DNA of 64,000 nt from Heloderma charlesbogerti (GCA_026122225.1 JANEZZ010000478.1:310001-374000); one strand, 5' to 3'; shown: positions 35,896 through 48,160, counted from the stretch's first letter. Notes: generated by a model not told the origin, from the sequence alone. Made by a program: numbers and translations.

Positions 35896-38718
35896 TGTTG
35901 TTGTTGTTTATTCGTTCAGTCGCTTCCGACTCTTCGTGACTTCACGGACCAGCCCATGCCAGAGCTTCCTGTCGGCCATCGCCACCCCCAGCTCCCCCAA
36001 GTTCAAGTCCGTCACCTCCAGAATATCATCCATCCATCTTGCCCTTAGTCGGCCCCTCTTCCTTTTGCCTTCCACTTTCCCTAGCATCAGCATCTTCTCC
36101 AGGGTATCCTGTCTTCTCATTATGTGGCCAAAGTACTTCAGTTTTGCCTTTAATATCATTCCCTCAAGTAAGCAGTCTGGCTTTATTTCCTAGAGTATGG
36201 ACTGGTTTGATCTTCTTGCAGTCCAAGGCACTCTCAGAATTTTCCTCCAACACCACAGTTCAAAAGCATCTATCTTCCTTCACTCAGCCTTCCTTATGGT
36301 CCAGCTCTTGCAGCTGGAGAATACGGGGAATACCATTGCTTTAACTGTGAGGACCTTTGTTGTCAGTGTGATGTCTCTGCTCTTAACTATTTTATCAAGA
36401 TTTGTCATTGCTGTTCTCCCAAGAAGTAAACATCTTCTGATTTCCTGGCTGCAAGTCTGTCACTGCCTCCACGTTTTCTCCCTCTATTTGCCAGTTATCA
36501 ATCAATCTGGTTGCCATAATTTTGGTTTTTTTGAGGTTTAACTGCAACCCAGCTTTTGCACTTTCTTCTTTCACCTTCGTCAGAAGGTTCCTCAGCTCCT
36601 CCTCACTTTCAGCTATCAAAGTGGTATCATCTGCATATCTGAGATTGTTAATGTTTCTTCCAGCGATTTTAACTCCAGCCTTGGATTCATCAAGCCCAGC
36701 ACATCGCATGATGTGTTCTGCATACAGCTGAATAGGTAGGGTGAGAGTATACAACCCTGCCGTATTCCTTTCCCCATCTTAAACCAGCCCATCGTTCTGT
36801 GGTCTGTTCTTACCATTCCTACTTGGTTGTTATACATATTCCTCAGGAGACAGACAAGACGACTTGGTATCCCCATACCACCAAGAACTTTCCACAATTT
36901 GTTATGATCTGCACAGTCAAAGGCTTTAGAATAGTCAATAAAACAGAAATAGATGTTTTTCTGACACTCCCTGGCTTTCTCCATTATCCAGCGGATATTG
37001 GCAATTTGGTCTCTAGTTCCTCTGCCTTTTCTAAACCCAGCTTGTACATCTGGCAATTCTCGTTCCATGAATTGCTGGAGTCTACCTTGCAAGACCTTGA
37101 GCATTACCTTACTGGCATGTGAAATAAGGGCCACTGTTCGATAGTTTGAACATTCTTTAGTGTTTTCTTTTTTAGTATGGGTATATAAGTTGATTTTTTT
37201 CCAATCTGATGGCCATTCTTGTGTTTTCCAAATTTGCTGACATATGGCATGCATCACCTTGACAGCATCATCTTGCAAGATTTTAAACTGGGATACCATC
37301 GTCTCCTGCTGTCTTGTTATTAGCAATGCTTCTTAAGGCCCATTCAACCTCACTGTTCAGGATGTCTGGCTCTAGCTCACTGACCACACCGTCAAATCTA
37401 TCCCCGATATTATTATCCTTCTATACAGACCTTCTGTATATTCTTGCCACCTTTTCTTGATCTCTTCTGCTTCTGTTAGGTCCTTGCCATCTTTGTTTTT
37501 GATCATACCCATTTTTGCCTGGAATTTACCTCCAATGTTTCTAATTTTCTGGAAGAGGTCTCTTGTCCTTCCTATTCTATTATCTTCTTCCGCTTCCGTG
37601 CATTGCTTGTTTAAAGATAATTCCTTATCTCTTCTGGCTAACCTCTGGAATTTTGCATTTAATTGGGCATATCTCCCCTTTTCACTGTTGCCTTTTGCTT
37701 TCCTTCTTTCTTGGGCTGCTTCCAGTGTCTCAGCAGACAGCCATCTTGCCTTCTTGGTTTTCTTTTTCTTTGGGACATTTTTTGTTGCCGCCTCCTGAAC
37801 AATGTTGCGAACTTATGTCCATAGTTCTTCCAGGACCCTATCTACCAAATCTAGTCCCTTAAATCTATTCTTCACCTCCACTGCATATTCATTAGGAATA
37901 TTAGTGAGCTCATATCTAACTGATCTGTGGGTCTTCCCTATTCTCTTTAGTCTGATTCTAAATTGTGCAATAAGAAGTTCGTGATCTGAACTACAATCAG
38001 CTCCAGGTCTTATTTTTACCAACTGCATAGATGTCCGCCACCTTTGGCTACAAAGGATGTAGTCAATCTGATTTCGGTGTCGACCGTCTGGCGAAGTCCA
38101 TGTATAAAGTCATCTCTTAGGTTGTTGGAAGAGAGTGTTTGTTATGCACAGTGAGTTGTCTTGGCAAAATTCTATCAGCCTATGCCCTGCTTCATTTCGT
38201 TCTCCCAGACCATGCTTGCCTGTAATTCCAGGTGTCGTTTGACTACCCACCTTAGCATTCCAGTCTCCTGTAATGAAAATAACATCTTTGTTTGGCGTAC
38301 TATCCAGTAGGTGCTGCAGATCCTCACAGAACTGATCTACTTCTGCTTCTTCAGCATCTGTGGTTGGGGCGTATATTTGGATCACTGTGATGTTCAATGG
38401 CTTACCCTGAGTTCGAATTGAGATAATTCTGTCATTTTTTGAATTGTATCCAAGCGCTGCTTTAGCCACTTTATTATTAATTATGAAGGCTACTCCATTT
38501 CTTCTGTGGTCCTCTTGTCCACAGTAGTAGATCTGGTGGTCATCTGATGTGAAGTGGCCCATTCCAGTCCATTTCAGTTCACTGACACCCAAAATGTCTA
38601 TATTTAATCTTGACATCTCCCCAATAACCACATCCAAGTTGCCCTGGCTCATAGATCTTACATTCCAGGTTCTTATGGTGTGCTGATCTTTAGTACATCA
38701 GATTCGTTGTTCACCACC
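35896..38718 (-). mobile_element. BovB (RTE-clade) LINE, nearly full length, inactive
   Basis: A 2.8-kb minus-strand retrotransposon flanked by a perfect 12-bp target duplication. Near its 5' end (38652 downward) is the APE endonuclease, with NIDILGVSELKWTG, VIQIYAPTTDAEEAE, FITGDWNAKVG and, after a break, SSDHELLIAQF. Then comes the reverse transcriptase (37326-36395), with KVMLKVLQGRLQQ, FIDYSKAFDCADHNK (motif A), GKGIRQGCILSP (motif B) and NLRYADDTTLIAES (motif C). The C-terminal part ends near 35908 with REVTKSRKRLNE and a (TTG)n tail. Nonsense codons are visible near 38109 and 37815, and the RT is shifted around 36620-36750, so it cannot move by itself. Full-length BovB is about 3.2 kb, so the extreme 5' end is missing or the copy has lost some internal sequence. 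BovB is known for horizontal transfer between squamates and mammals. Confidence 0.93.
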
Positions 38719-38730
38719 AGAACGGCCAGT
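38719..38730. repeat. BovB target-site duplication, right copy
   Basis: AGAACGGCCAGT, identical to 35884-35895. It marks the 5' side of the BovB insertion. Confidence 0.9.
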
Positions 38731-38904
38731 AAGTATTATAAATAGACAAGAAGCACACTGACTGTGAACCTGCTTTTGTATAACCACAGAAACAGTTTAG
38801 AATGGTTGCATCTACAATAGCCTGTACTCCTATACAAGCAAACACACACACAAAAAGTAATCCATTTTGTTTGGCTACGAACAGCATGCAGCACGTCCTG
38901 CATT

Positions 38905-39016
38905 CTCAGCAGACAGCCATCTTGCCTTCTTGGTTTTCTTTTTCTTAGGGATGTTTTTTGTTGCCGCCTCCTGAACAATGTTGCGAACTTCTGTCCATAG
39001 TTCTTCCAGGACCCTT
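38905..39016 (-). mobile_element. orphan internal BovB fragment
   Basis: About 112 bp nearly identical (about four differences) to 37728-37839 of the neighbouring BovB. It encodes VLEELWTEVRNIVQEAATK and NIPKKKKTKKARWLSAE, the linker between endonuclease and RT. Neither BovB end is present. It keeps a Glu codon where the neighbour has a stop, so it was not copied from the neighbour after that mutation. Confidence 0.85.
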
Positions 39017-39516
39017 TTCTTTGTGATGTTAAAAAAGAAGGGCTGCATTCCCTCCTCCCTCCCAAAAAAGCAGGGAAGGTGAGAGAATCCAATCTGCAGA
39101 TACAACTCCTCCTACATTTACTGAACTTTAAAAATCTAAAGTGTACACATTTCAAGTGACCCCTTTTTCAGAGAACCTTACGTAAGAGATTTGAATATTT
39201 TAATCTGAGACAAGCAATGTTAAAATATGTTCATATTGCTTAATTGCTGATAGTATGCAGTCTCTAAGGTATACAAAATGTCAACAAAACATTTTTGTGT
39301 TTCTCAACTTGCCTTTACTATATACTAAGTGAGTCACCTCAATATGTAATCAAAATGAATTTATATTTCGTTTACTATACCCCAGGTGTATTTAAAATGT
39401 TCATAAATGCACATTTAGGATCCACATCTTTTCCGGTAAGATACATTAAACCCAGAAACAGAAAACAGAATTATATACAGTAGAATTTGAACAAACCCCA
39501 ATGGAGAATATATTAC

Positions 39517-40345
39517 CTTTTGCTGGATTTACTTTTATCCCTGACTTATACAGCATCTCTTCATTCTGCCAGTCCCCATTCCTGACAAATGTCTTCAGTC
39601 CATAGAAAAAAATTAATGCAGCAGTGGCAAAAAAAATCAAGTTCTTCAGAAAGCGCTTTTGGGCTTTGATATAGAGGGTCCTGGTGCCTACAGCGATCAG
39701 CAGGCACAAGCCCATACTAGGTATATACAACACACGCTCTGCTATCACAAAGCCTACATAAAAAAACAAGTTTGTGGCAGGAATAAAGGGAACAATTAAT
39801 AAAGACAGAGCCAGCACTACAATATTCTCAGTTGAGGGAAGTTGTGGTCTTTGCAGCAAGTGCTTGTTAATGCCATTTTCTTCTTTAGATACCAAATTTG
39901 ACTTCAACTCCAGGCTTTTATACTCCGTTTGTAATAGGCAGTTATGACCATTGGTATTTGGCTTGCCATTTGTTACATTTTTACCATTGCATTCTCTCTC
40001 TTTGCTGGAGCTTTTCAAACTGGTGTAAGCAAGGAGAAGAAGTCCAGCATAAAAGGCCACTGTGTGTAGGTTCCTCCAGTCACTGACTGTTTTGAGAAGA
40101 GGCACAGCATCCATGGACCAATCAAAGCTAAGAGTGTCTGGACACAGCAATAGCCAAAGGTTTTTGGTTGGCAGGTAAAAAAAGGTCAGAGTTCGTGTTA
40201 GAAAACTGTCCGAGTCAGCTGCTGGATTGTCAGAGTTGGAAAAGCTGGGAGGTTTGTTCCCCATCCAGTAGAAGCGAAGACCAAGCAGCAAAGCTCCCCA
40301 GAAAATCAATAAACCAATGCTCAAAAGGAGGGGCAAGTTCTTCCT
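39517..40345 (-). CDS. TMTC2: TMTC2 coding exon 3 (membrane region and DUF1736)
   Basis: An 829-bp exon encoding 276 residues plus one base. Residues 1-25 (RKNLPLLLSIGLLIFWGA...) form a membrane segment. About 26-90 is the DUF1736 region of TMTC proteins (GNKPPSFSNSDNPAADSDS, TRTLTFFYLPTKNLWLLLCP, DTLSFDWSMDAVPLL). A membrane helix follows near 93-110, then a hydrophilic loop with a possible N-glycan site (NVT), then three more hydrophobic stretches including SLLIVPFIPATNLFF and FLKNLIFFATAALIFFYGL. The exon ends RNGDWQNEEMLYKSGIKVNP-AK, leading into the TPRs. TMTC1-4 add O-mannose to cadherin domains in the ER, and TMTC2 has also been linked to SERCA2B and hearing. The catalytic first luminal loop is encoded upstream, outside the window. 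The acceptor is CCCTTTCAG and the donor is G|GTAATA, a weaker site than the other donors. Confidence 0.97.
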
Positions 40346-40504
40346 CTGAAAGGGAAAAGAGAATAAAAAATTATATTCACACTTCAGTTGTTAAAATTGA
40401 TATGTAAAATACTTAATTTCCTATTTGTGAGCTTTTATTTTAAAGGCTTTAAAATGCTAACTTAAAGAAACCTTACCATTTTCAGGCCAGCTTTAATTAA
40501 TTTA

Positions 40505-40625
40505 TTTTATTTTGTTTATTACATTTTTATACCACCCAGTAGCTGAAGCCAATAGCTGAAGCTCTCTGGGCAGTTCACAAAAGAAAAGTTAAAACCAAAA
40601 AACACAATAACATAGTAAATGTTAT
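40505..40625 (-). mobile_element. LINE 3' end (L2/CR1-like), fragment
   Basis: TTTATTACATTTTTATACCACCC, then AGCTGAAGCTCTCTGGGCAGTTCACAAAAG and an A-rich part. It is the same block as 23205-23285, with an extra short duplication of AGCTGAAGC. The orientation is inferred from the T-rich, reversed tail. Confidence 0.45.
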
Positions 40626-40655
40626 TTACTTTCCCAGTGTAATCTAGTCCTATTA

Positions 40656-41399
40656 GGGCGCAATCCTAGATGGCCATGAGATTTTTCATTTTCTGGAAAC
40701 TGAGCTTGGAGTCAGTGTGCCGAAGCTGGTTTCCAGAAAACCAACTCACCGCCCCCTCTGCCACCACCTCGTAGGTGGTGCAGTTTGTCCCCGGCTCGAC
40801 GCTCATAAGAGCAGCGCAGGGCAGCCAAAAGGGGGGCGTTCCTGGGGGCAGGGAGGGGGTGGTGGAAGTGTTGTTATGACACTTTCTCTGCGCTGTCTGG
40901 CCTCCCACCACCACCTGCGGCACCCTGGCTAGACAGCCGAAATTGGCTGCCTAACCACAAATGCAGGACGGCTGGAGCGTGGAGAAGATCCCTTCTGTGT
41001 TCTGCCTGCCCTGCATTGGATAGTCGGTCACCTCCAAGTTTGGAGACAGCTGACTGGCCGCTAGACAGCGGCTAGACAGCCATAGTTTATCTTGTTTCCC
41101 AGAGAACTTCCCTCCCCCACTTCCGTGCTGCCTTGGCGGCAGCGCGGAACAGCTCCATCCTCCGTGCTTGTAAGAGGAGCATGGAGCGGCCAAAAAGGGG
41201 CGTGTCTGGGGGTGTTCCAGGGTGGGGAGGGTGGAAATGCCTCATCCAATGTGTCATACAGCAGCATCCTCCCCCGCTCCATCCTCCCGTGGCTAGACAG
41301 CTGCAATCGGCTGTCTAGCCAAAAACGCAGGGCAGGAGAAGTGTGGAGGAACAATCCCCTTTGTGCTTCTCCTGCTCTGCTTTCGATAGGATTGTGCCC
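40656..41399. mobile_element. Harbinger-like MITE, tandem dimer
   Basis: Two related units in tandem share one pair of outer ends: GGGCGCAATCCTA on the left and TAGGATTGTGCCC on the right, a near-perfect terminal inverted repeat. The junction is near 41053-41075, where GCTAGACAGC is repeated. TTA precedes the left end and TCA follows the right, compatible with a TTA duplication carrying one mutation. Each unit matches the single copy at 4355-4790. It is GC-rich, and frames within it are chance. Confidence 0.65.
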
Positions 41400-42212
41400 T
41401 CAATGTCTAAAATGCTCTCCTGCATACTTTAATACAATCGTTTGCCCTCTGCTAATACTTCTTTGAGAAACAGAAATGACATTGCTATAAAAGATTAACG
41501 TCATCTCTCAAACTTTCCATGTTACTTATTGATGTATTTATTGCAAAAGGTTATCATCCCACCATGAATGATTTGATTCTGTAAATAAGTGTAAGTCATG
41601 AGCGTGGTGGCCATGTGATTTCATCATGCAGTGAGCCTCACTTATCTCAATCCACTTCTTAAGACCTACTTTCCCCCCTCTTACTTACACCAGTTTTAAA
41701 TATGAGCAACTGAAATCCACAATTGTAACCATACAGTTGCAATCAGCATATTGAGAATGTCATTAACACCAATCTGTGTTTTAGCCTGAATATTCAATAT
41801 AGTAACCAAGTTATTTATCTCACTTAGAAATGATAAGAGAAACATCCATAGCTTGCTCTTTTTGGATTCCATTTCTTTTCCCTCCAGGGGAGGTCTGGAG
41901 CTCCAATCCAAACAGCAATTAAAACTACACTGAGCTGCTATATGGGCTGCAAGAATCAAGCACATGAGTGAACTAAACACAACAAGTGCACTTTAAATAA
42001 TATTTGTAGTTATTTTTGGTAGGCTGTTATAGCTTGACACTTGTTTGAACAGCTTCATCACACTCATGTGATATATCATGGCTAAAGCATGTCAGTTAAT
42101 GAATCCTTTCGTATATGTTTTCCATGCACCCCCGCAGAAATTATTTTAGTAGCTTTTCTTTATCATCCCCAAGTTAACAATGGGAGTGTTCACAGAGCAT
42201 AGTGGAATTTTC

Positions 42213-42275
42213 ATGGAATCATAGAATGGTAGGGTTGGAAGGGACCTATAAGACCATCAAGTCCAACCCCTGTTT
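42213..42275 (-). mobile_element. CR1 LINE 3' end
   Basis: ATGGAATCATAGAATGGTAGG, then GTTGGAAGGGACCTATAAG and CCATCAAGTCCAACCCC is the classic reversed CR1 3' end, with its ATTCTATG-type terminal octamer. Only the last 60 bp or so are left. Confidence 0.8.
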
Positions 42276-43377
42276 TAAAACAGAAGACTTCATAACAAAT
42301 TTCCAGCTAGCCATAATATATAATATGGCAATCCACAAAGTACATTGAAAAAACAATAGTGCCTCACAATACACTGAAATTTTAGCCGCCAATAATGCCA
42401 TTTTTTGGTAGAAATTCAGGGTACAAAACAATTCAATCAGTCAATAAGAACAGCTGCATGCTTCCAAGACTCTTAAATGAAGAGTAAGAAAGAATAAACT
42501 TTAAACAATCAATACTATTTTAAAATATGGCTGCAGGAAGAGATGAAATACATGAAAGAATATAACAATCAGCACTATCATCAAATCAAAGTTATTCAAG
42601 AATAACAACTCAAAGGCACTAATAACATTGGTACCAGGGGTAGCAAAGGTTTCATATGGCTCTGTGAATGACTAATTTATGCAATACCGAGACTAGGAAT
42701 GTCTTACTTACTAGCCTGAGAGTACTGTAGACCTGTAGCAAAACTACAGAAAGGAACTAGATATCGAAGAAACAGCACTTAGACCAAGAACAAAAGCATG
42801 AAGGTGGCAATAAGCAAGCTTCATTAGGATTGCCACAGCAGTAACAGCTTCAGGACATCTGGGCCACATGGCAAACTCTGGGCATACAGAGGAAGTCCCA
42901 AGTTTCCTTGCCGAACAGCAGTATGCATGTTCCTTGACAAGATTCGTTTGGAAGTCAGGTGAGAGCAGAATGTTGAGCTTGGGGGCGGGGGGGAGGATCA
43001 GAAACCCAATTGTCTATGTAACAACCCTAAGGGGCTATTGGGATTATAGACTGACATACCACAGCTAAAAAAGCACATCCTTGGGGCTGGGGAATATTCT
43101 GAAGATTTGGACTGTTGTCTAGTCTTTCAGGCATACATTTTTTTTACAGAAATCATTGCTGCTCTTGTAGGGAACTGCCATTCTTCCCGTATCTGAATCT
43201 GTTTCATTCAACATGATGTTAGTTACAGTGGTATCTCCTATCTTATGGATATACTGTCATATCCAATCACTGGGGGTAATCAGGACAACAAACAACCCAG
43301 AGGAGAATTAAATGGGAGAAGGGGGAATTAACAGATTCCTCTGAATCTATTCTTTACTCTTCCTCTGAAAAGCCCCC

Positions 43378-43410
43378 TCCCCCCCCCCCCGCTGCTGCTG
43401 CTGCCGCCTT
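43378..43410. repeat. poly-C and (GCT)n simple sequence
   Basis: A run of C of about 13 bp followed by GCTGCTGCTGCTGCCGCC, a GC-rich simple repeat in AT-rich surroundings. Confidence 0.8.
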
Positions 43411-46400
43411 CATAAAGATGCCTTTTTAATACTGGTTACTCGCTATTGCTTTTTCTTGTCATGGCCATGCAACAAACTTGATAGTACCTTTGAGATGGAG
43501 AAACTTCCCCGTTGAACCTACTTTTGGGGAATACATTTTTGTTCAAGTCAGTGTCTTTTCAGTTTCAATTATCTCCACAGCCTACATGTCACTCGTTTTA
43601 CTGGACCTATTCCAAATTTGCAATGCTTTGGCCAAGATTAAAATAAAAGATGCCAGGTGGTTTCATTTCCCTGTACCTGAGAGTAGGCTCAAACAGAAAA
43701 GCATTCTCATCCCAGTCCACTCTACATGAGATGAGAGTTGAGCCAAAAGGCTATAGTTTCCTTTTTACTTTCAGTATTTTTAGTACCATCAAAAAGCATT
43801 TCCCTTTGGAGCAGGGGGTGTACCTTCAAGTGCACCAACAACATTTCATCTATTATTCATCCAAGATATGGACAGTAATCACAGATCCAACAGAGCTGCA
43901 CAAAGGCCACTCTCCACTCTGCCTGATCTTAAGGCTGCAGAAAATTCAGGTAAGTCCATGGGCCTTGGGAGCAAGGTTTGCAATCCCTGACCTTTCTGAC
44001 AATGCTCCTGAACCCACCAGAGCTACAGCTTAGAATCCGTTCATATGCTCTCTCCAAGCCGTCACTCCAGTCCATGAGAGAATGGGCTGAGCTAGCATTC
44101 TGCTGTTTCTGGTCACATGGGCTGGGGTGAGGGCCTAAAGGGAGTACATAAAAGAACTCTGCCTGTTTAGCTCAATTGGGTCAGATAATGTCTCTGGAGC
44201 CTTAAAAATAAGCCTTTAGGGGCTTCTGAACAGCTCAGTCTGAGTTGTTTAGTGTCCAGGACCTAGATAAAAAGCGGACAAACACTTGATTTCCATGCTA
44301 TTTACTTAGCTGTTTTGGCCAAAGGTTCTTCCTCACCCAAAGAAAAAAAAAATCGCCAATAAAAATTGGAACTCACAAACATTTTGCTCAGTTGTAGACT
44401 TCCTTAAGCTTACATGAGGCAGGGCTGATCCTGACTATATGGCTCATGGTGAGTAACCAGTACTGTGGTGGCCCTCACTCGCCCCACCTGCCTACCTGCT
44501 CCTACTTTTCAGATGTCTACTTTCCCCGTGCAGTGTTCTACACTTGCTTCCCCATTGACTCCTGTTACCTATTTTGACAAAGTCAACTTTCCATAATTAG
44601 CTGGTTTGGAGGGAAGTGGCTGAGTGTTGGATTTATACCAGGCCCAGGAACATTCAGGCTCAAATCCATGTTTAGGAATGTAACACACTTGCTGTTCTTG
44701 GGCCAGTCACTAACTCTCAGGTCAATCTATTTGCCCAGGCATCCATACTTACACGAAATTTTAATTTCAAATACTTTAATAAATGAGTGTTTCAATGTAA
44801 CACTAGAAAAAGAATGAAAAACAAAAACAAAGAAGTATTATGTTCATCAAATGCACAGGGGCTAATCATTTTTCACTGAATGGGGTGAAGGGATGGGGGA
44901 ATGGGCAGTTTTTGAGGGGAGAAAACAAACTTTTTCCCAATCGCAGCCGTTATGTTGGGAACAGCTCTGGAAATAGTACTTTTTAAATTATCAGTATGTA
45001 CAGCACTTGCTATTTCTTCCTTAGACAAGCCCAGCAGGAGGCAGAGTTCTTTAAAATACTTGGCAGCAAGGATATGCATTACTCTACTTGCGAGTCCTAA
45101 TCCAGCCCATCTGCCATATACTTTGACACCCTTATAAATCCTCTAACCCTTCATCAACTATAATTCTCCTCTGGGAAAGAGAATGAACGAACACAGGGGG
45201 GGGGTGTATTTTAGATGATAGTAATCGTGTGTGGCATTTCAATGTTTTTAATCAGTGAAACTTCTTACGGATTCACCAAGTCCAAGCACTCCATACCACA
45301 CAATGTGCAACACTTTTGCTTGGATTCCTGTCGTACAGTTCTACAATATGCACTGCTGAAGTAAACTGCACAGCAGATTATCCCACACTGTAGCCCTTGT
45401 CAGTGTGAAGTCCTCATTTATCCACTGGCATATGGTGTTTCCAGAAGGCAAGCATTATTTCTTCTTTGCCCTCTCCTTGTCCCTCTAGGAACAAAAATCA
45501 AAGAAACACATTCTGAAGATTTGAAAGGAAAGCATGAAGCAGGCAAAGGTTCAAAATCTCACAAGACTATTCTCACATTACAGAGAGGTATATATTCTAG
45601 TAACTGTTTTTGTAGAAATCCCTCCACACATCTTAGGACAATGTAAATGGAGAAAAGCAGTGTTAGATCCAGGCCTTCAACCAATCTATATTAGGCTGCT
45701 CTTGACAATTTCTCAAATTTTAGCTTACGCAGAATGTGGCAGGTAAACCACTTCCTAAAGGGATGAGTCACTGAGAACCTACTAAAATAGGGCACAGTAT
45801 CTGCACTGGCTCCCTATTGTCTTTTGGTCAGAATTCCAACTTCTAAATCCCTCAGCAACTCAAGTCTTCATGCATCTGAGGACCAATGAATATAATATCC
45901 ACTAGACTTATGATGCTGGAGCAAGCCCACAGCCAACAAAACATGTGTTTTTCAGCAACACATTACATTTTTTGTGTGCATGGCTTCTTCAGGTTTCTTC
46001 ATACATGTCTTGTATGTGTATATGCAATGAAGGTATAAACTACAACAGGCATGTATGAAGAGACCCTAAGAGACAGATGCTTCCAACTATTTATTTTTAG
46101 ATGTATAACCCACACCCTAATCAACAGAGACATAGAGCAAGCAACCAATTTACTGGTGCCAAGAAAATGATCCTAAATTTAAATATTTTAAAATACTATT
46201 TCAGATATAGTTTTAAAACCACCTTCATTCATCCCCAGCACCAAAACTTGCTCAACAAAAGCTTTTACATTGCCTTTCAAAGATACTATCCCAATATACT
46301 ATGCTACTATCACAATAACTAAGATCGAACAAAAGAAATCTGTGTGGCATGAGCTAACATATTATAAGTGGCAACTCTGAAACAGTGGAAATCTTTGAGT

Positions 46401-48071
46401 CTCCAAACTTTGTGAGCTTTGTGAGACCTTGTTACATGGGCTGCCGTTGATGGTTGTAGCACAGCTGTGATTCAAGCAGCTTTAAGTTGGATAGTGTATA
46501 CCTTTAAAAACCATGTTGTGCCCAGTAGTTTTTAAAATGGGCTAAGCCAGGAGTACAGAAGCTCAGACCTGGAGGCCAAATCCAGCTCTCCTAGGTTCCT
46601 CAGATGATCACGCCCCTTCCCCTGTCCCCCTTTCCTCAAACTACCAATAATTTAGTTGTTTACCAGCTTTTGTACAGTCATTTTCCCCATTCTAAAAGGA
46701 TGAAATGCCTTTCCTAAGTCTTAGTTACTGGCAGTAAGAACTTTAAACTAAAATATGCTGGTGTTTTGGGTATTTTGGCCCTGCCCACACCTGGAATGCA
46801 GCTCCCAAAAGCTTCTCCTAAATGGAATTAGCCACTAAACATTTGAAGGTAGGCTAAACATTTGAAAAACAACATCAATGTTTAAAACTTGGGAATAGGA
46901 GCAGGAAGAAAAAAGAAGTTGGCCAGCTTGCATGAACAAGCCATGCTGGTAGCAGGTTCCACCAGAGAAGACCATAAGGAAAGCTTCCAGTGCTCATGCA
47001 GATCTATTCTATACACCAGAACTAACAGCAGCAACGACGTGCTCAGACTCTAGACTGTTAGACAGACAATGGAAGCTGAAGATTCAGGTCTGACATTTTC
47101 TACTATGTATATATTAGGATTAAGTCAGAAATGTACAAAATGTTGTAGTACAAAAGCTAGAACAGTAATAAAATGTATCCAAAGTATTATGCCAAGTCTT
47201 ACATTTGTTTGCAGTATCAATAGTACATAACAGTGCCTTGCTAAAGCAAAACTAAAGCCAAGAAACATGTTTTATTTCCAACAGAAGAAAAAAAAAAGTA
47301 ATACATTAAAACTGCAGGAGGGGACACACTTTGCAGTGAATTAACTAAATGGATTTTATGAGCAAAATGTCATTTAATCCCAAATTAAGCCTCTGGAAGG
47401 TCTAAGCAGCTTTAACAATCCAGCAGTGGAAAACTTTCCAATACTGAATTCTATTTGTAGTATAAATAGCAAGTTGGCTTTGGGACTGACAGAAAAAAAC
47501 CATCCAGATGTAACTGAAATCCAATCATCTGAAGTACCTGCCAGTCATCAACTGACTCAGCATTATCTATATTTCTCCTTTTTATGTGCTGCTGTGTATG
47601 GATTTCTCCTCTGTCCTGACATTGAAAGTATGAGGGAGGGAGTGTCACGCTAAACTGTTTCATAGGGATGGTCTACACATTACTTCCATCTCATGGAGAA
47701 AATTGGAAATGGCTTCCACATGACATATTTTGATGACAGCATGACATGTTCTCTCGCTATTTTTCCATTCAGTGTGGAGATGGGCAAGTTCTAGTCATTA
47801 GGTACTAAGTAGACTAGATCTTAAGGGCACGTCCCCATGCTGCCCATTTAAGAATGGATTTTCTTATGACGCATTTTGATCCTTGAAGCCCACTTGTGCA
47901 TGCTCTTCAGCCCATGTGGATCTATACTTCAATTGTGCATATCTGGAGTGCATTTCTTGCAACTATTTCTGCTATCAGCTTAACTAGAAATGTTTTTGCA
48001 CGATACAGCAACTAGGAAGGGAGGAATGTTTCATTAGACGCCTAGGAAGAACTCTTAGTTTTTGGCTGAAG

Positions 48072-48160
48072 ACAGCTGCAATCCTATGCACACTAACCTG
48101 GGAGTAAGCCCCATTAAACACAGTTAAAGTTAGTTTTGTGGAAATATGTATGGGATCGCA
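48072..48160. mobile_element. GGATTGCA hairpin MITE
   Basis: GCAATCCTATGCACACTAACC then GGGAGTAAGCCCCATTAA, with a diverged reversed arm ending TATGGGATCGCACTG. It is a common short hairpin type in reptile DNA, with relatives at 6939-6980 and 55647-55731. Confidence 0.6.

Larger units (their letters stand above)
24159..39516 (-). other. TMTC2: TMTC2 intron 3
   Basis: A 15.4-kb intron between exons 3 and 4, with donor GTAATA and acceptor TGGCAG. It carries two BovB copies, an orphan BovB piece, a solo LTR, several hairpin MITEs and a compound microsatellite. I see nothing recognisable in 26350-27700, 29300-31700, 32280-34240 or 39020-39516. Confidence 0.85.

Noticed and set aside
41092..41466. 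124-codon frame and overlapping frames on both strands
   Set aside because: They coincide with the GC-rich MITE dimer at 40656-41399.
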